From the NCBI RefSeq assembly GCF_050633425.1, contig NZ_JBOEGM010000034.1:1-64000 (forward strand): DNA of 64,000 nucleotides, in the 5' to 3' direction. Of this stretch, positions 17,281-26,915 are shown piece after piece. Position numbers and translations under genes: made by a program. The notes beneath the pieces were generated by a model. That model worked only from the letters and a program-made list of their open reading frames with translations. It was not told the DNA's origin and made no database searches. Each line of letters starts with the position of its first letter. Positions within the stretch are counted from its first letter, which is position 1. This DNA is from Pelagimonas sp050633425 (GTDB lineage Bacteria; Pseudomonadota; Alphaproteobacteria; Rhodobacterales; Rhodobacteraceae).

Positions 17281-18713
17281 GGGCTCACCTCCAGCACATT
17301 GGTGGCGGCTCCGAGGGTATCCAGAAGGTAGCGCGACAGCATATTACGCGCCGAGGACAGGCGGTAATCGGCTCCGGCGCGCATATCGGTCATGGGGGCG
17401 AAATCGCGCTCCCAGGCATCCCAGGCGGTGGCGATGATGTTTTCGTCCCAGGGGTGATTGGTTATCGCCTCTTCGACATGGGTGGCGCGTTTGGGAGTAC
17501 CGGCCATGCCGCCAAAGGCGATGCGGGCGCTGGCGATGTGGCCGTCGGTGATGGTCAGATAGAAGGCCCCACAGACGGCCGAGATGTCTTGGTCAAACCG
17601 TTTGGAGAGTTTGTAGACGCGCAGGTTGTCGGGTTGTTTGGCAAAGGAGATGGCTTCGACGAATTCGCCGGGGTAGCGGTCTTGTTTGCCATAGTCGATG
17701 TAGAAATCTTCGAGAGGCATTTCGCGCCGGGTGTCGCGGAACCGAAGATGCAGGGTTGCGTTGAGCGCGATGAGGGCTGGAGGGTTGTCGCCGATGGGCG
17801 AGCCGTTGGCGATATTGCCGCCGATGGTGGCGGCGTTGCGCACCTGGGTCGAGCCATAGCGGCGGATCATCTCGGCATAGGAGGGGTGATGGGCGGCCAT
17901 GAGGGTATGGACCCGGTCCATGGTGACGCTCGCCCCGATGCGCAATGTGCTGTCCGTTTCGGTGATCTGTTGCAGATCGGTGCAGCGGTTGAGGAAAATC
18001 GCAGGCGAGATCGGGCGGAACTGTTTGGTGACCCAAAGCCCGACATCGGTGGCCCCGGCGATCAGGGTCGCATCGGGGATCTGGGCGTAAAGCTCGGCGA
18101 GATCGTCTGAAGTTGTTGGGGCGTGGGAGGTTGCGTGCCCGTCAAGAGGCGCGGTGCCGTTGGGCGCTGCCCCCCCGCCCGAGAGGGTTTCGGGGGAGGA
18201 GGGGTTTGAGCCGGGCAAGACGAAACCAGGGGTGGTTTCGGGGAAGGCGGGTTTTGGCTGAGCCGCGAGTGTCTCGGCGGCGCGGATGATCGGGGCATAG
18301 CCGGTGCAGCGGCAAAGATTGCCCGCCAGCGCGTCGTCATGATTGGTGTTGTCGTTGAGATGCGCAACCGCCATGGAAACCGCGATTCCGGGGGTGCAAA
18401 AGCCGCATTGGCTTCCGTGATGCTGGATCAGCGCCTCTTGGGCCGGGTGCAGGGCGTCGGCTGAGGCGAGGCCTTCGACGGTGCGTATGGCCTTGCCGTG
18501 TAATTGCGGGAGCAGCAAGATACAGGCGTTGAGCGCGCGGCTGCCATTGGTGTCGGTGACCATCACCGTACAGGCCCCGCAATCGCCTTCGTTGCAGCCT
18601 TCTTTGGTACCCTTGAGATTTTGGGTGTCGCGTAGCCAGTTGAGGAGTGTCGCATCGGGGGAGACATCTGACAGCTCCACGCTCTCTCCGTTGAGAAGAA
18701 AGGTGATATTCAT
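17277..18713 (-). CDS. xdhA: Xanthine dehydrogenase, FeS/FAD subunit
   Basis: Small subunit, 478 aa, carrying two [2Fe-2S] clusters and FAD. Plant-type cluster ligands: CNEGDCGACTV (residues 40-50) and a further Cys near 63. Second cluster domain: CGFCTPG (about 104) and CRCTGY (about 134). The FAD domain starts near 205 with LIAGATDVGLWVTK and contains TIGGNIANGSPIGD. Between them (about 155-205) lies a Pro/Ser/Thr/Gly-rich linker that looks disordered and longer than usual. It is the first gene of a seven-to-nine gene minus-strand operon running through the purine ABC importer to the terminator near 8450. Confidence 0.97.
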   Translation of the reverse strand: MNITFLLNGESVELSDVSPDATLLNWLRDTQNLKGTKEGCNEGDCGACTVMVTDTNGSRALNACILLLPQLHGKAIRTVEGLASADALHPAQEALIQHHGSQCGFCTPGIAVSMAVAHLNDNTNHDDALAGNLCRCTGYAPIIRAAETLAAQPKPAFPETTPGFVLPGSNPSSPETLSGGGAAPNGTAPLDGHATSHAPTTSDDLAELYAQIPDATLIAGATDVGLWVTKQFRPISPAIFLNRCTDLQQITETDSTLRIGASVTMDRVHTLMAAHHPSYAEMIRRYGSTQVRNAATIGGNIANGSPIGDNPPALIALNATLHLRFRDTRREMPLEDFYIDYGKQDRYPGEFVEAISFAKQPDNLRVYKLSKRFDQDISAVCGAFYLTITDGHIASARIAFGGMAGTPKRATHVEEAITNHPWDENIIATAWDAWERDFAPMTDMRAGADYRLSSARNMLSRYLLDTLGAATNVLEVSP

Positions 18714-19086
18714 GGGTTTTGCCAGCCGCGTTACTATGTCCCTGAGGCCGGTTGATCCGGTGTCTCAGGTGCGCGCCCTCGATGCGGCGTAGAAAACGCG
18801 CTTGATCCCTGTTGTTCTGTTCAGGCTAGAGGCGGGGCGGTAAAAAAGGCAAGGAAAAAGTGGGTTTTATATGCAGGCGCGGGTGGGGCGCCAAAAAAAA
18901 AGGCGGTCGCTCGGGGCGTCAATGGGGCGGCCGAGGGTATTGATCTGGGCATGGATTAGGTCGCGGATCTGGGCGTTGGTCTGGGCGATAGAGTGGCCCC
19001 GGTGATCTGAGCTGATCTGAGCCTTGGAGTGAGCTCGGGCCGGTTTTGGGGTTTTGATCAGCGACGGGTACACATAGGATGTCGGG
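18714..19086. other. Divergent intergenic region, xdhA/dnaE
   Basis: About 370 nt separate the xdhA start from the dnaE start, so promoters for both must lie here. Visible features are an A9 run near 18894, and two close copies of GATCTGAG near 19003-19020. I see no clear -35/-10 pair, riboswitch or RNA gene; overlapping frames here are shadows. Confidence 0.5.
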
Positions 19087-22000
19087 ATGACAGATCCTCG
19101 ATTCATCCACCTGCGCGTCCATACCGAATATTCCCTGCTAGAAGGGGCCATTCGCCTTAAGAAACTGCCGGGCATGTGCGTCGAAATGGACATGCCCGCT
19201 GTGGCGGTGACGGATACCAATAACCTCTTTGCAGCATTGGAATTTTCGGTGGGCGCGGCAGGGGCCGGCGTGCAGCCGATCATGGGTTGCCAAGTGTCGT
19301 TACGCTTTGTGGAACCAGCGCAGGGCGAACGCCCCAAACCACCGGCTCCGCTCGTACTCCTGGCACAGAGCGAGCGCGGATATGAGCATCTGATGAAGCT
19401 CAACTCGTGTCTCTATATGCGACAGGGGAGCGAGCTTCCCTATGTGGAATTGGATGAACTGGCGCAGCATTGTGAAGATGTGATTTGCCTAACGGGCGGG
19501 CCGGATGGGCCTGTGGGGCAATTGTTACAAACCGGGCATGTTCCTGCGGCCGAGGCGCTGATGACGCGGCTGAAGACCATGTTTGGCGATCGGCTCTATG
19601 TGGAATTGCAGCGCCACCCGGAAGAGGATGGCACCAAGCCCGAGGCCGAGCGTCTGTCGGAGCGCGGGCTGATTGAAATGGCCTATGAGATGGACCTGCC
19701 TTTGGTGGCGACCAACGATGTCTATTTCCCTAAGGCCGCAATGTATGAGGCCCATGACGCGATGATTTGCATCGCCGAGGGCGCCTATGTTGACCAGATC
19801 GAGCCACGCCGCCGATTGACACCGCAGCACTATATGAAGACGCCCCAGGAAATGGCGGTGTTGTTTGCCGACCTGCCAGAGGCGATTGAAAACACGGTGG
19901 AAATCGCGCAGCGCTGTGCCTTTATGGCCTATCGTCGTGACCCTATTTTGCCGAAATTCGCCGATGACGAAGTGGCCGAACTGCGCCGGATCGCCAATGA
20001 AGGGCTGCAAAAGCGGCTCGCGGTGATTCCGCATGCGGATACGGTTGAGAAGTATCAGGAGCGGCTGGATTTTGAGCTGGGCATCATCGAAGGCATGGGG
20101 TTTCCGGGCTATTTTCTGATCGTTGCGGACTTTATTCAATGGGCCAAGGATCACGATATTCCGGTGGGACCGGGCCGAGGTTCGGGGGCGGGATCGCTTG
20201 TGGCCTATGCGCTGACGGTGACCGATTTGGACCCGCTGCGCTATTCGCTGTTGTTTGAGCGTTTCTTGAACCCTGAACGGGTTTCGATGCCCGACTTTGA
20301 CATCGACTTTTGTATGGATCGCCGCGAAGAGGTGATCAAATACGTGCAAGAGAAATACGGCGCGGACCGGGTCGGGCAGATCATCACCTTTGGTGCGTTG
20401 CTGTCTAAGGCGGCGGTGCGCGACATGGGCCGGGTTCTGCAAATGCCCTATGGGCAGGTGGACCGGTTGTCGAAAATGATCCCTGTGGAAGGGGTCAAAC
20501 CTGTGTCGATTGAGCAGGCTTTGCAACAGGAAGAACGTCTGCGCGATGAAGCCCGCAACGAAGAAGTTGTCGACCGATTGCTGAAATACGGCATGCAGGT
20601 TGAGGGGCTTTTGCGATCTGCCGGGACACATGCGGCGGGGGTTGTGATTGCTGACCGCCCGACGGATGAGCTTGTGCCGCTCTATCGCGATCCGCGCTCG
20701 GACATGCCCGCCACACAGTTTAATATGAAATGGGTGGAACAGGCCGGTCTGGTTAAGTTCGACTTCCTGGGTTTGAAAACCCTGACCGTTATTCAAAATG
20801 CAATGGATTTGATCTTTAAGTCCGGGCGCGATTTGCATGTGTCGGCGGATGGTCAGACCCTATACGAACCGGCCGAGGGCGCGACGAACCAGATCAACGC
20901 GATTCCGCTGGATGATGAGGTGACGTACAAGCTGTATTCGGCTGCGAAAACGGTGGCGGTGTTTCAGGTTGAATCGACGGGGATGATGGATGCGCTGAAG
21001 CGTATGAAGCCGACCTGTATCGAAGACATTGTTGCGCTTGTGGCGCTGTATCGCCCCGGCCCGATGGAAAATATCCCAACCTATTGTGAGGTGAAAAACG
21101 GCCTCAAGGAGATCGAATCTGTACACCCGCTGATTGACCATATTCTTGAGGAAACTCAGGGTATTATCGTCTATCAGGAACAGGTTATGCAGATTGCCCA
21201 GGTGATGGCGAAATACACGCTGGGCGGGGCGGATTTGCTGCGCCGTGCGATGGGTAAAAAGATCAAAGAAGCGATGGATGCCGAACGGCCCAAGTTTGAA
21301 AAGGGGGCTGGAGAAAACGGCGTTCCGGCCAAGAAAGCGTCGGAGGTTTTTGACCTGTTGGAGAAGTTTGCCAACTATGGTTTCAACAAATCCCACGCGG
21401 CGGCCTATGCGGTGGTGTCCTATCAAACCGGCTGGCTCAAGGCCAACCATCCGGTGGAGTTTATGGCCGGGGTGATGAACTGCGATATTCATCTGACCGA
21501 CAAGCTGGCGGTGTATTTCGAAGAGGTTCGCAAGGGGCTGAAACTGCCCTATGTGCCGCCCTGCGTGAACCGGTCTTTGGCGACGTTTGACGTGGTGGAC
21601 GGGCATCTTGTCTATGCGCTGGGCGCGTTGAAAAACGTTGGTGTTGAGGCGATGAAACTGGTGTCTGAGGCCAGAGGTGACCAGCCGTTTGTGAGCCTGT
21701 TTGATCTGGCACGCCGGGTGGAATTGAAGAAGGTCGGCAAGCGACCGATGGAGATGATGGCGCGGGCCGGGGCGTTTGACATTCTGGACGGCAATCGGCG
21801 GCGGGTGTTTGACAGCCTTGATGCGCTGGTGGCCTATTCGACGGCGATCCATGAGCAACGGGCCTCGGCGCAGGTGTCTCTGTTTGGCGAGGCGGGGGAT
21901 GATTTGCCGGAGCCGCGCCTGTCTCCGGTGCCCGATTGGTTGCCGGCGGAACGGTTGGCCGAAGAGTTTAAGGCGATTGGGTTTTACCTGTCGGGGCATC

Positions 22001-22587
22001 CGTTGGATGACTATATGCCGGCGCTGAAACGATCGGATGTGCTGACGCTGGATGAGGTGATGGCCAAGGCGGAACGTTCGCCTTTGGTCGCGAAACTGGC
22101 CGGGGTTGTGGCCGGGCGCCAAGAGCGTAAATCGGCCCGTGGGAATCGGTTTGCCTTTGCCCAGCTCAGCGATCCGACCGGGGCCTATGAGGTCACGCTG
22201 TTTTCGGATGCGTTGGAGAAATGCCGGGAATATTTGGACACCGGATCGAAGGTTGTGATCACGGTTGAGGCAACCATGGAGAGTGATCAGCTCAAGCTTT
22301 TGGGGCGTTCGGTCATGCCTGTTGAAAACGCTGTGGCGGGCAATTCGATTGCGGGGATGCGAATTTTCGTCGAAAATTCAATGGCGCTGCCGCAGATCGC
22401 ATCGGTTTTGGAGAGGGCAAGAGAGCAGATGCCCAAAGCCAAACGCGGGCCGGTGCATTTGTGTCTGAGCGATCATGGGTTGCCGGGCGAAGTGGAAGTG
22501 AACCTGAAGCGGGGCTTTCCGGTGACGCCCGAAACCAAGGGGGCGGTCAAGTCGCTTGATGGGGTTTTGGCGGTTGAGGAGTTTTAG
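19087..22587 (+). CDS. dnaE: DNA polymerase III subunit alpha
   Basis: The replicative polymerase, 1166 aa, close to E. coli DnaE (1160). The N-terminal PHP domain starts FIHLRVHTEYSLLEGAI (residues 6-22). The palm carries the catalytic aspartates in PDFDIDFCMDRR (about 399-410), preceded by PVGPGRGSGAGSLVAYAL. The helix-hairpin-helix region and C-terminal OB fold (VVAGRQERKSARGNRFAF, about 1010) follow. The start ATG at 19087 sits just after GTCGGG and matches the family N-terminus. It is monocistronic and convergent with nothing; no editing exonuclease (dnaQ) is nearby. Confidence 0.98.
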   Translation: MTDPRFIHLRVHTEYSLLEGAIRLKKLPGMCVEMDMPAVAVTDTNNLFAALEFSVGAAGAGVQPIMGCQVSLRFVEPAQGERPKPPAPLVLLAQSERGYEHLMKLNSCLYMRQGSELPYVELDELAQHCEDVICLTGGPDGPVGQLLQTGHVPAAEALMTRLKTMFGDRLYVELQRHPEEDGTKPEAERLSERGLIEMAYEMDLPLVATNDVYFPKAAMYEAHDAMICIAEGAYVDQIEPRRRLTPQHYMKTPQEMAVLFADLPEAIENTVEIAQRCAFMAYRRDPILPKFADDEVAELRRIANEGLQKRLAVIPHADTVEKYQERLDFELGIIEGMGFPGYFLIVADFIQWAKDHDIPVGPGRGSGAGSLVAYALTVTDLDPLRYSLLFERFLNPERVSMPDFDIDFCMDRREEVIKYVQEKYGADRVGQIITFGALLSKAAVRDMGRVLQMPYGQVDRLSKMIPVEGVKPVSIEQALQQEERLRDEARNEEVVDRLLKYGMQVEGLLRSAGTHAAGVVIADRPTDELVPLYRDPRSDMPATQFNMKWVEQAGLVKFDFLGLKTLTVIQNAMDLIFKSGRDLHVSADGQTLYEPAEGATNQINAIPLDDEVTYKLYSAAKTVAVFQVESTGMMDALKRMKPTCIEDIVALVALYRPGPMENIPTYCEVKNGLKEIESVHPLIDHILEETQGIIVYQEQVMQIAQVMAKYTLGGADLLRRAMGKKIKEAMDAERPKFEKGAGENGVPAKKASEVFDLLEKFANYGFNKSHAAAYAVVSYQTGWLKANHPVEFMAGVMNCDIHLTDKLAVYFEEVRKGLKLPYVPPCVNRSLATFDVVDGHLVYALGALKNVGVEAMKLVSEARGDQPFVSLFDLARRVELKKVGKRPMEMMARAGAFDILDGNRRRVFDSLDALVAYSTAIHEQRASAQVSLFGEAGDDLPEPRLSPVPDWLPAERLAEEFKAIGFYLSGHPLDDYMPALKRSDVLTLDEVMAKAERSPLVAKLAGVVAGRQERKSARGNRFAFAQLSDPTGAYEVTLFSDALEKCREYLDTGSKVVITVEATMESDQLKLLGRSVMPVENAVAGNSIAGMRIFVENSMALPQIASVLERAREQMPKAKRGPVHLCLSDHGLPGEVEVNLKRGFPVTPETKGAVKSLDGVLAVEEF

Positions 22588-22830
22588 GGGCGCGTTTGGT
22601 CGAGCCTCTGTCCTGTGTGATTGATCAGCAGTGGGACTCTTGCAGCCCAACGTAGGCATTGAACGGTTGTGCGCTAAACGTTGGTGACACGGCGAAAGTG
22701 CCCCAGGCACCAGCAAATATAGAGAGCTGAATTGTCGGGTGTGCGGACGTCTGTCGAAAAAGTCTGCTGGGGTTTCGAAAACGAGTGAACTGTGATGTTT
22801 GCTTTTCGAGTATTTGAGATATGCCGGATG

Positions 22831-22856
22831 GGGGTGCCAATATGGGGTGCCAATAT
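22831..22856. repeat. 13-bp tandem duplication at a gene start
   Basis: Two exact adjacent copies of GGGGTGCCAATAT. The second ends inside the likely start codon of the next gene, so the duplication places a G-rich stretch just before that ATG. Confidence 0.9.
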
Positions 22857-23298
22857 GAGGGGGCGTTTGCTGCGATATTTGGCCGCTTTCATTGCCGCCT
22901 TCCTTGTTTGGTTGGGGTTTGCAGTCCTCGAAGCAATCAACCCCTTCCTCGCTTGGAAGTATCCGGCGCTCGCCCTGTTTATGGGCAAGAGTTTTCCGGG
23001 GGGTGCCACGCCAGAAATGCACTACTTGAACCATATCGCAGAAACATGGTTGCCGTTTTTAGTCGCTTTCCTTTTGGTTCGAGTTCTCACAAAGGGGCGG
23101 GCTCGGGCGTGGGGGGCTTTGCTGCTCTATGGCTCATTTTTGCTGCGGTCATTGGTCATGGTCTGGTTGAACCAACAAGGTCTGTCGCTCAGCGCTATGT
23201 TTAGAGTGGGGCTTGCAGGGACGTTCTTTGGCGGAGCCGTCTTGTACCTTTTGTTGGTTGATCCCCAGCGACCACGTGAAGACGTTCCTGCGAGCTAA
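22855..23298 (+). CDS. Hypothetical membrane protein
   Basis: Unrecognised integral membrane protein of about 147 aa. Four hydrophobic segments are visible: residues 6-24 (YLAAFIAAFLVWLGFAVL), around 65-80 (LPFLVAFLLVRVL), 88-105 (GALLLYGSFLLRSLVMV) and 120-136 (GLAGTFFGGAVLYLLLV). The start at 22855 follows a GGGGTG-containing duplicated segment; in-frame ATGs at 22792 and 22828 are alternatives that would add a soluble leader. No partner genes are linked. Confidence 0.6.
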   Translation: MRGRLLRYLAAFIAAFLVWLGFAVLEAINPFLAWKYPALALFMGKSFPGGATPEMHYLNHIAETWLPFLVAFLLVRVLTKGRARAWGALLLYGSFLLRSLVMVWLNQQGLSLSAMFRVGLAGTFFGGAVLYLLLVDPQRPREDVPAS

Positions 23299-23369
23299 CG
23301 TTTGGTGGCCGCACCGAAGGAAGTTTGCCCCCCAGCCCGAGCTTTGCGTCATTACATGGGGCTCGGAGC

Positions 23370-23397
23370 ATGGGGACCGGAGAATGGGGACCGGAGT
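23370..23397. repeat. 14-bp tandem duplication
   Basis: Adjacent copies ATGGGGACCGGAGA and ATGGGGACCGGAGT in the spacer before the lipoprotein gene; one mismatch at the last base. Confidence 0.85.
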
Positions 23398-23556
23398 TTG
23401 ACAGCGTGTTGACGGTTGGTGTTTGGCAGGTGCTGTCGTCGGGCGGGGGGTGCCCATTTCGTGATCTGCCTGCGGATTTTCGCCGTTATATACGGGCGTA
23501 TCATGGACGCCATTGCGGGAGATGCGCTAGAAGGGCGCGTGGGCAAAGGGGGCGAT

Positions 23557-24642
23557 ATGCACCGTATTATCATTTCACTGGCGTTGGCGCTTGTTGTGGC
23601 TGGCTGTGGCGATCCGCTGAAAAGCGTTCCGAAGTTGAGTGATGTTGAGCTGGCCGCGGATGCTGGGCAGGCCGATGCCTTGGCTGCTCCGATTGATACG
23701 GCGGTGAACGAGGCGTTGATCGAGCCAACACCCGCGCCTGTTGCTGCACAAAACAAACCCCGCAAAGGATTGATGGGGTTCTTGGGGCGCAAGGCCGAGG
23801 AAGCCAAGCGGACGGCGGCGGCGCAAGAGCCTGTGCCTGAGACGTTACAAGAAACGGGGCAAGAGCCTGTGGCCGATGCCGGAGTTTCGGTTGTTGCGCA
23901 GGTTGGGCCCGAGCCCATGGCCGCAAATGCGACAGCGCTTGAGGGGCAGGCGGCACAGACGGCACCGACAGCTGAGCGCGCCGAGCAGGACAGTGATGCG
24001 CCTGTGGTTTTGGCGGCCTTGCCTGCGGCGCAAGCGGCCCCTAAGCCGAAGAAAAAGCGGTTGTTTGGTCTTGGCGGCGGCTCTGGTGCGGACAGGCCCA
24101 CATCCCGCAAACCGAAAAAGACCAAAGGCCCAAAACCGGGCGACCCAGATTTTGAGATCGTGTCATTAGAGACCCCGGTGCCTTATGGGTCTATTGCCCG
24201 TGTTTGCGGCGCGCGGCCTGCCCAAATGGGCCAAAAGGTCGGACAATGGCCGGAACGTGGCAGTGCGTACACACTATACGATAGCGCCCCGGGCGGCACC
24301 GCGCAGCGCAGCTTTTACTTGACCGGATTTGGCGACGGCTGTGCGCGTAAATTCAGCGCGGCGCTGGTGCTGTTTGCGTCCCCCGACAGCTATGAGGCAA
24401 TCCATTATGGCCCCGCGGGGAGCACTCTTCCGGTGGCCAAGACCGACAGCGCCTATGAAAAGGTCAAGTCTCGGGTGTGTCGCGTCGCCAAGGGCAAACC
24501 TTGCGGCGACAAGATGAAGAAGCTGGCGCGAGATACGGTATTTGTGACCGTGTACGAACGCTTTGGCGGCAATCCGAGATGGAAAAACTTCCTTTTGCAT
24601 GACGGTAAAGTCGAAGCGATGGATTTGAAATCGGCTGGCTAA
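23557..24642 (+). CDS. Putative lipoprotein with long Ala/Pro/Glu linker
   Basis: A 361-aa secreted protein. The start at 23557 follows AAAGGGGG and gives a lipoprotein signal peptide with lipobox VAG-C (Cys17). Residues about 35-210 are low-complexity, rich in Ala, Pro, Glu and Gln with short Lys patches, typical of a periplasm-spanning linker. A compact C-terminal domain (about 215-361) has four to five cysteines (VCGARP, DGCARKF, SRVCRVAKGKPCGDK), implying disulfides, and ends VFVTVYERFGGNPRWKNFLLHDGKVEAMD. I do not recognise the family; similar proteins are common in Rhodobacterales without known function. An upstream in-frame ATG at 23506 has no signal-peptide logic. Confidence 0.75.
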   Translation: MHRIIISLALALVVAGCGDPLKSVPKLSDVELAADAGQADALAAPIDTAVNEALIEPTPAPVAAQNKPRKGLMGFLGRKAEEAKRTAAAQEPVPETLQETGQEPVADAGVSVVAQVGPEPMAANATALEGQAAQTAPTAERAEQDSDAPVVLAALPAAQAAPKPKKKRLFGLGGGSGADRPTSRKPKKTKGPKPGDPDFEIVSLETPVPYGSIARVCGARPAQMGQKVGQWPERGSAYTLYDSAPGGTAQRSFYLTGFGDGCARKFSAALVLFASPDSYEAIHYGPAGSTLPVAKTDSAYEKVKSRVCRVAKGKPCGDKMKKLARDTVFVTVYERFGGNPRWKNFLLHDGKVEAMDLKSAG

Positions 24643-24742
24643 GGCCGGTAGCAAAGATGTCTTGATTGTTTTGTGCTGATTGCGCAGGTTCGCGGTGATG
24701 CGATCACCCAAACCCTGTGTCAATCAATAGGATACCTTGCCC

Positions 24743-25999
24743 ATGCCGCCCAGTTCTGACGCGATTGAGATAAGTGCCTTTGCGGCGTTAACCCTTGGGA
24801 TCATGGTGTTTTTCCTTGGGGCGAAACTTACTGATACGTTTGGGTTTTTGCGCAAATATAGCATTCCTGAACCCGTGAGCGGCGGACTCTTGGCAGCTGT
24901 GGTTGCGCTTATGGTGGTCTATGTGACCGGGCGTGAGGTTGCCTATGATTTGGCGGCTCGGGATTTCCTGTTGGTCTATTTCTTCACAACGATCGGGTTA
25001 AATGCGCGGGTGTCCGATTTGCTTCGGGGCGGGCCGATTTTGGCGGTTCTGTTGGTTTTGACCATTGGCTATATGGTGATCCAGAACCTTGTGGGCGTGG
25101 CCGGGGCGGTTATGTTTGGGCTGGAACCACAGGCGGGGGTCTTGCTTGGCACAGCCTCGCTGATTGGTGGGCATGGCACCGCGATTGCCTGGGGGCCGAC
25201 GGTTCAAGGGGATTATGGCGTGCCCGGTGCCGCAGAACTTGGGATTGCTTCGGCGACAATTGGATTGATCATGGCCAGCGTTGTGGGCGGTCCAATCGCG
25301 AAGTTTTTGATTGACCGACATAAGTTATCCGCAGAGGGCACAGGTAGCGGAGAAGACGAGACAGGTTTGCCCGATGTGGTGCCTGATGTGGTCAGTGAGA
25401 TCAAAGACGAAGATCCCGAGCGTTATGAGATCACCCAAACCCTGTTTATGCGCAGTATTTTGTGGATCCATCTGTCGATCATCATTGGCTACACGGTCAA
25501 TGAAACCTTGATCGAGCTGGGTCTTAAATTGCCGCTGTTTGTGCCCTGTTTGATGAGCGCGATTTTGGTGGCCAATGTTGTCCCGGCTTTGTTTCCTAAA
25601 AAGACATTCTACGCACGCAGCAAAGCCACCGACCTGATTTCACAGTTTAGCCTATCGGTGTTTTTGTCGATGTCTTTGATGAGCATGGAACTCTGGACGC
25701 TGGCCTCAAGCGCCGGGGTGTTGACAGTGACGATGGTGTTGCAGGCGATTGCCGCAACTGCGTTTATCGTGTTGGTCGTGTTTCGCGCCATGGGCAAGAG
25801 TTACTTTGCAGCGGTGATTTCGTCGGGTTTCGCCGGTTTCACCTTGGGTGCGACGCCCACGGCCATTGCGAATATGACAGCGGTGACAAACCGTTACGGA
25901 CCGTCGCCACTGGCCTTTATCGTGCTGCCGCTGATTTCGGCCTTCTTTGTGGATATCGCCAATGCGGTGATGATCAAATGGTTCCTGACCATGTGGTAA
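24743..25999 (+). CDS. gltS: Sodium/glutamate symporter
   Basis: A 418-aa inner-membrane carrier of the ESS family that imports glutamate with Na+. It is about ten to twelve helices in two inverted repeats. Signature segments are YSIPEPVSGGLLAAVVAL (residues 40-57) with TTIGLNARVSDLL, and LIGGHGTAIAWGP (about 140-152), which contains the reentrant-loop glycine motif. The central hydrophilic loop near 200-230 is Asp/Glu-rich. The ATG at 24743 has AGGA ten bases upstream; a TTG two codons earlier is too close to that site. It is convergent with slyX. Confidence 0.92.
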   Translation: MPPSSDAIEISAFAALTLGIMVFFLGAKLTDTFGFLRKYSIPEPVSGGLLAAVVALMVVYVTGREVAYDLAARDFLLVYFFTTIGLNARVSDLLRGGPILAVLLVLTIGYMVIQNLVGVAGAVMFGLEPQAGVLLGTASLIGGHGTAIAWGPTVQGDYGVPGAAELGIASATIGLIMASVVGGPIAKFLIDRHKLSAEGTGSGEDETGLPDVVPDVVSEIKDEDPERYEITQTLFMRSILWIHLSIIIGYTVNETLIELGLKLPLFVPCLMSAILVANVVPALFPKKTFYARSKATDLISQFSLSVFLSMSLMSMELWTLASSAGVLTVTMVLQAIAATAFIVLVVFRAMGKSYFAAVISSGFAGFTLGATPTAIANMTAVTNRYGPSPLAFIVLPLISAFFVDIANAVMIKWFLTMW

Positions 26000-26012
26000 G
26001 AGAGCGATGCGA

Positions 26013-26216
26013 TCACCAATGCGGCGGGCGTTCGTCGCCAAGGATCACGCCCCCCCCGCCTTGGGTTTCGCGATCGGCCTCACGGGTCATGAGCATCATC
26101 ACCCGATCATTGAGCGTCGCGAGCTCCTTGTCCTGACGGGCAACGGTATCGGACAGCTCATCCACCGTCTTGATCAGATGCGCGATGCGTTCTTCGAGAT
26201 GCGTGGTGTCGGTCAT
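26013..26216 (-). CDS. slyX: SlyX family protein
   Basis: A 67-aa, mostly coiled-coil protein of the SlyX family. LEERIAHLIKTVDELSDTVA and RQDKELATLNDRVMMLMTR form heptad helices, and the tail ends ERPPHW, the conserved proline-histidine end of the family. Function is unknown; E. coli slyX lies next to the prolyl isomerase gene slyD, which is not seen here. It is probably cotranscribed with the upstream unknown gene (22-nt gap). Confidence 0.85.
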   Translation of the reverse strand: MTDTTHLEERIAHLIKTVDELSDTVARQDKELATLNDRVMMLMTREADRETQGGGGVILGDERPPHW

Positions 26217-26237
26217 GGTTGGGCTTCCTTGAGATTC

Positions 26238-26915
26238 CTATGCCTGCTTTGGCGCCAGAAACTCCATGGCTTCAAGCCTTCCATCAGCAAAATCTTCAAG
26301 AATTATGCGAAGCTCTTCAAACTCCGCGCCTTTTTCCTTGACGATTGTATATAGGCGCACAAGCTCCGCCAGCCCGATCTCATCAATTTTGAGATCTTCG
26401 GTATCCGTCCAGAAGAGAAATTTGTTTCTCCGAAAACCTGCCAGTTTGGCGGTATAACTGGGGCGCTTGGGGGCTTGGGTTTGGTCGAATTTGCACAGGA
26501 GATCAAAAACAGCATCTTGGCTGATTGTTCGGCCCTGAGAGCGCCGCCGCGCAACGGCGAAAAGAATGAGAAAGCTTAGCATTTTGCTGTTTCTTTTGCG
26601 AAGTTGGACGGTCTGTTGTGGGGCGGGCTCTGGAGTTTGTGGTGTGTCGGTTTCTTGGGCTGGGGGATTGAGGTGTTGGTCTGGGCTTGGCTGTGACGCT
26701 TCGGCAACATTTGGCCGGGCTTCGGCGATCTTTTCGTTAAGAGTTTGAATAGTTTGCACGGCGCGGTTCAAGTCCCGTTCCAAAGCCGGAGGACAACCGG
26801 CGTCAATATAGTCGTCGACAAAGCGGCTAAGAGGCACAACGCAGGAATAGAGCAGGGTTACCAACTCTTTCGCATCTTGGTTCAATGGATCGGCATCTAC
26901 GCCGTCGGGAGCCAT
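26238..26915 (-). CDS. Hypothetical protein, two-domain
   Basis: Unrecognised 225-aa soluble protein. Residues 1-70 are helical and acidic; 70-105 are a Pro/Gln/Thr linker; 105-225 form a basic then acidic domain containing FAVARRRSQGRTISQDAVFDLL and KLAGFRRNKFLFW. The start has a good AGGAAGG site eight bases upstream. Codon use is less GC-rich than in neighbours and the gene abuts an AT-rich spacer, which hints at horizontal acquisition. Probably cotranscribed with slyX. Confidence 0.6.
   Translation of the reverse strand: MAPDGVDADPLNQDAKELVTLLYSCVVPLSRFVDDYIDAGCPPALERDLNRAVQTIQTLNEKIAEARPNVAEASQPSPDQHLNPPAQETDTPQTPEPAPQQTVQLRKRNSKMLSFLILFAVARRRSQGRTISQDAVFDLLCKFDQTQAPKRPSYTAKLAGFRRNKFLFWTDTEDLKIDEIGLAELVRLYTIVKEKGAEFEELRIILEDFADGRLEAMEFLAPKQA

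Noticed and set aside
18714..19086. Purine riboswitch or RNA gene ahead of xdhA
   Set aside because: No conserved riboswitch core or tRNA-like fold was visible.
19525..22122. Two 420-440 codon minus-strand frames opposite dnaE
   Set aside because: Arg/His/Gln-rich shadow translations of the dnaE sense strand with no recognisable motif.
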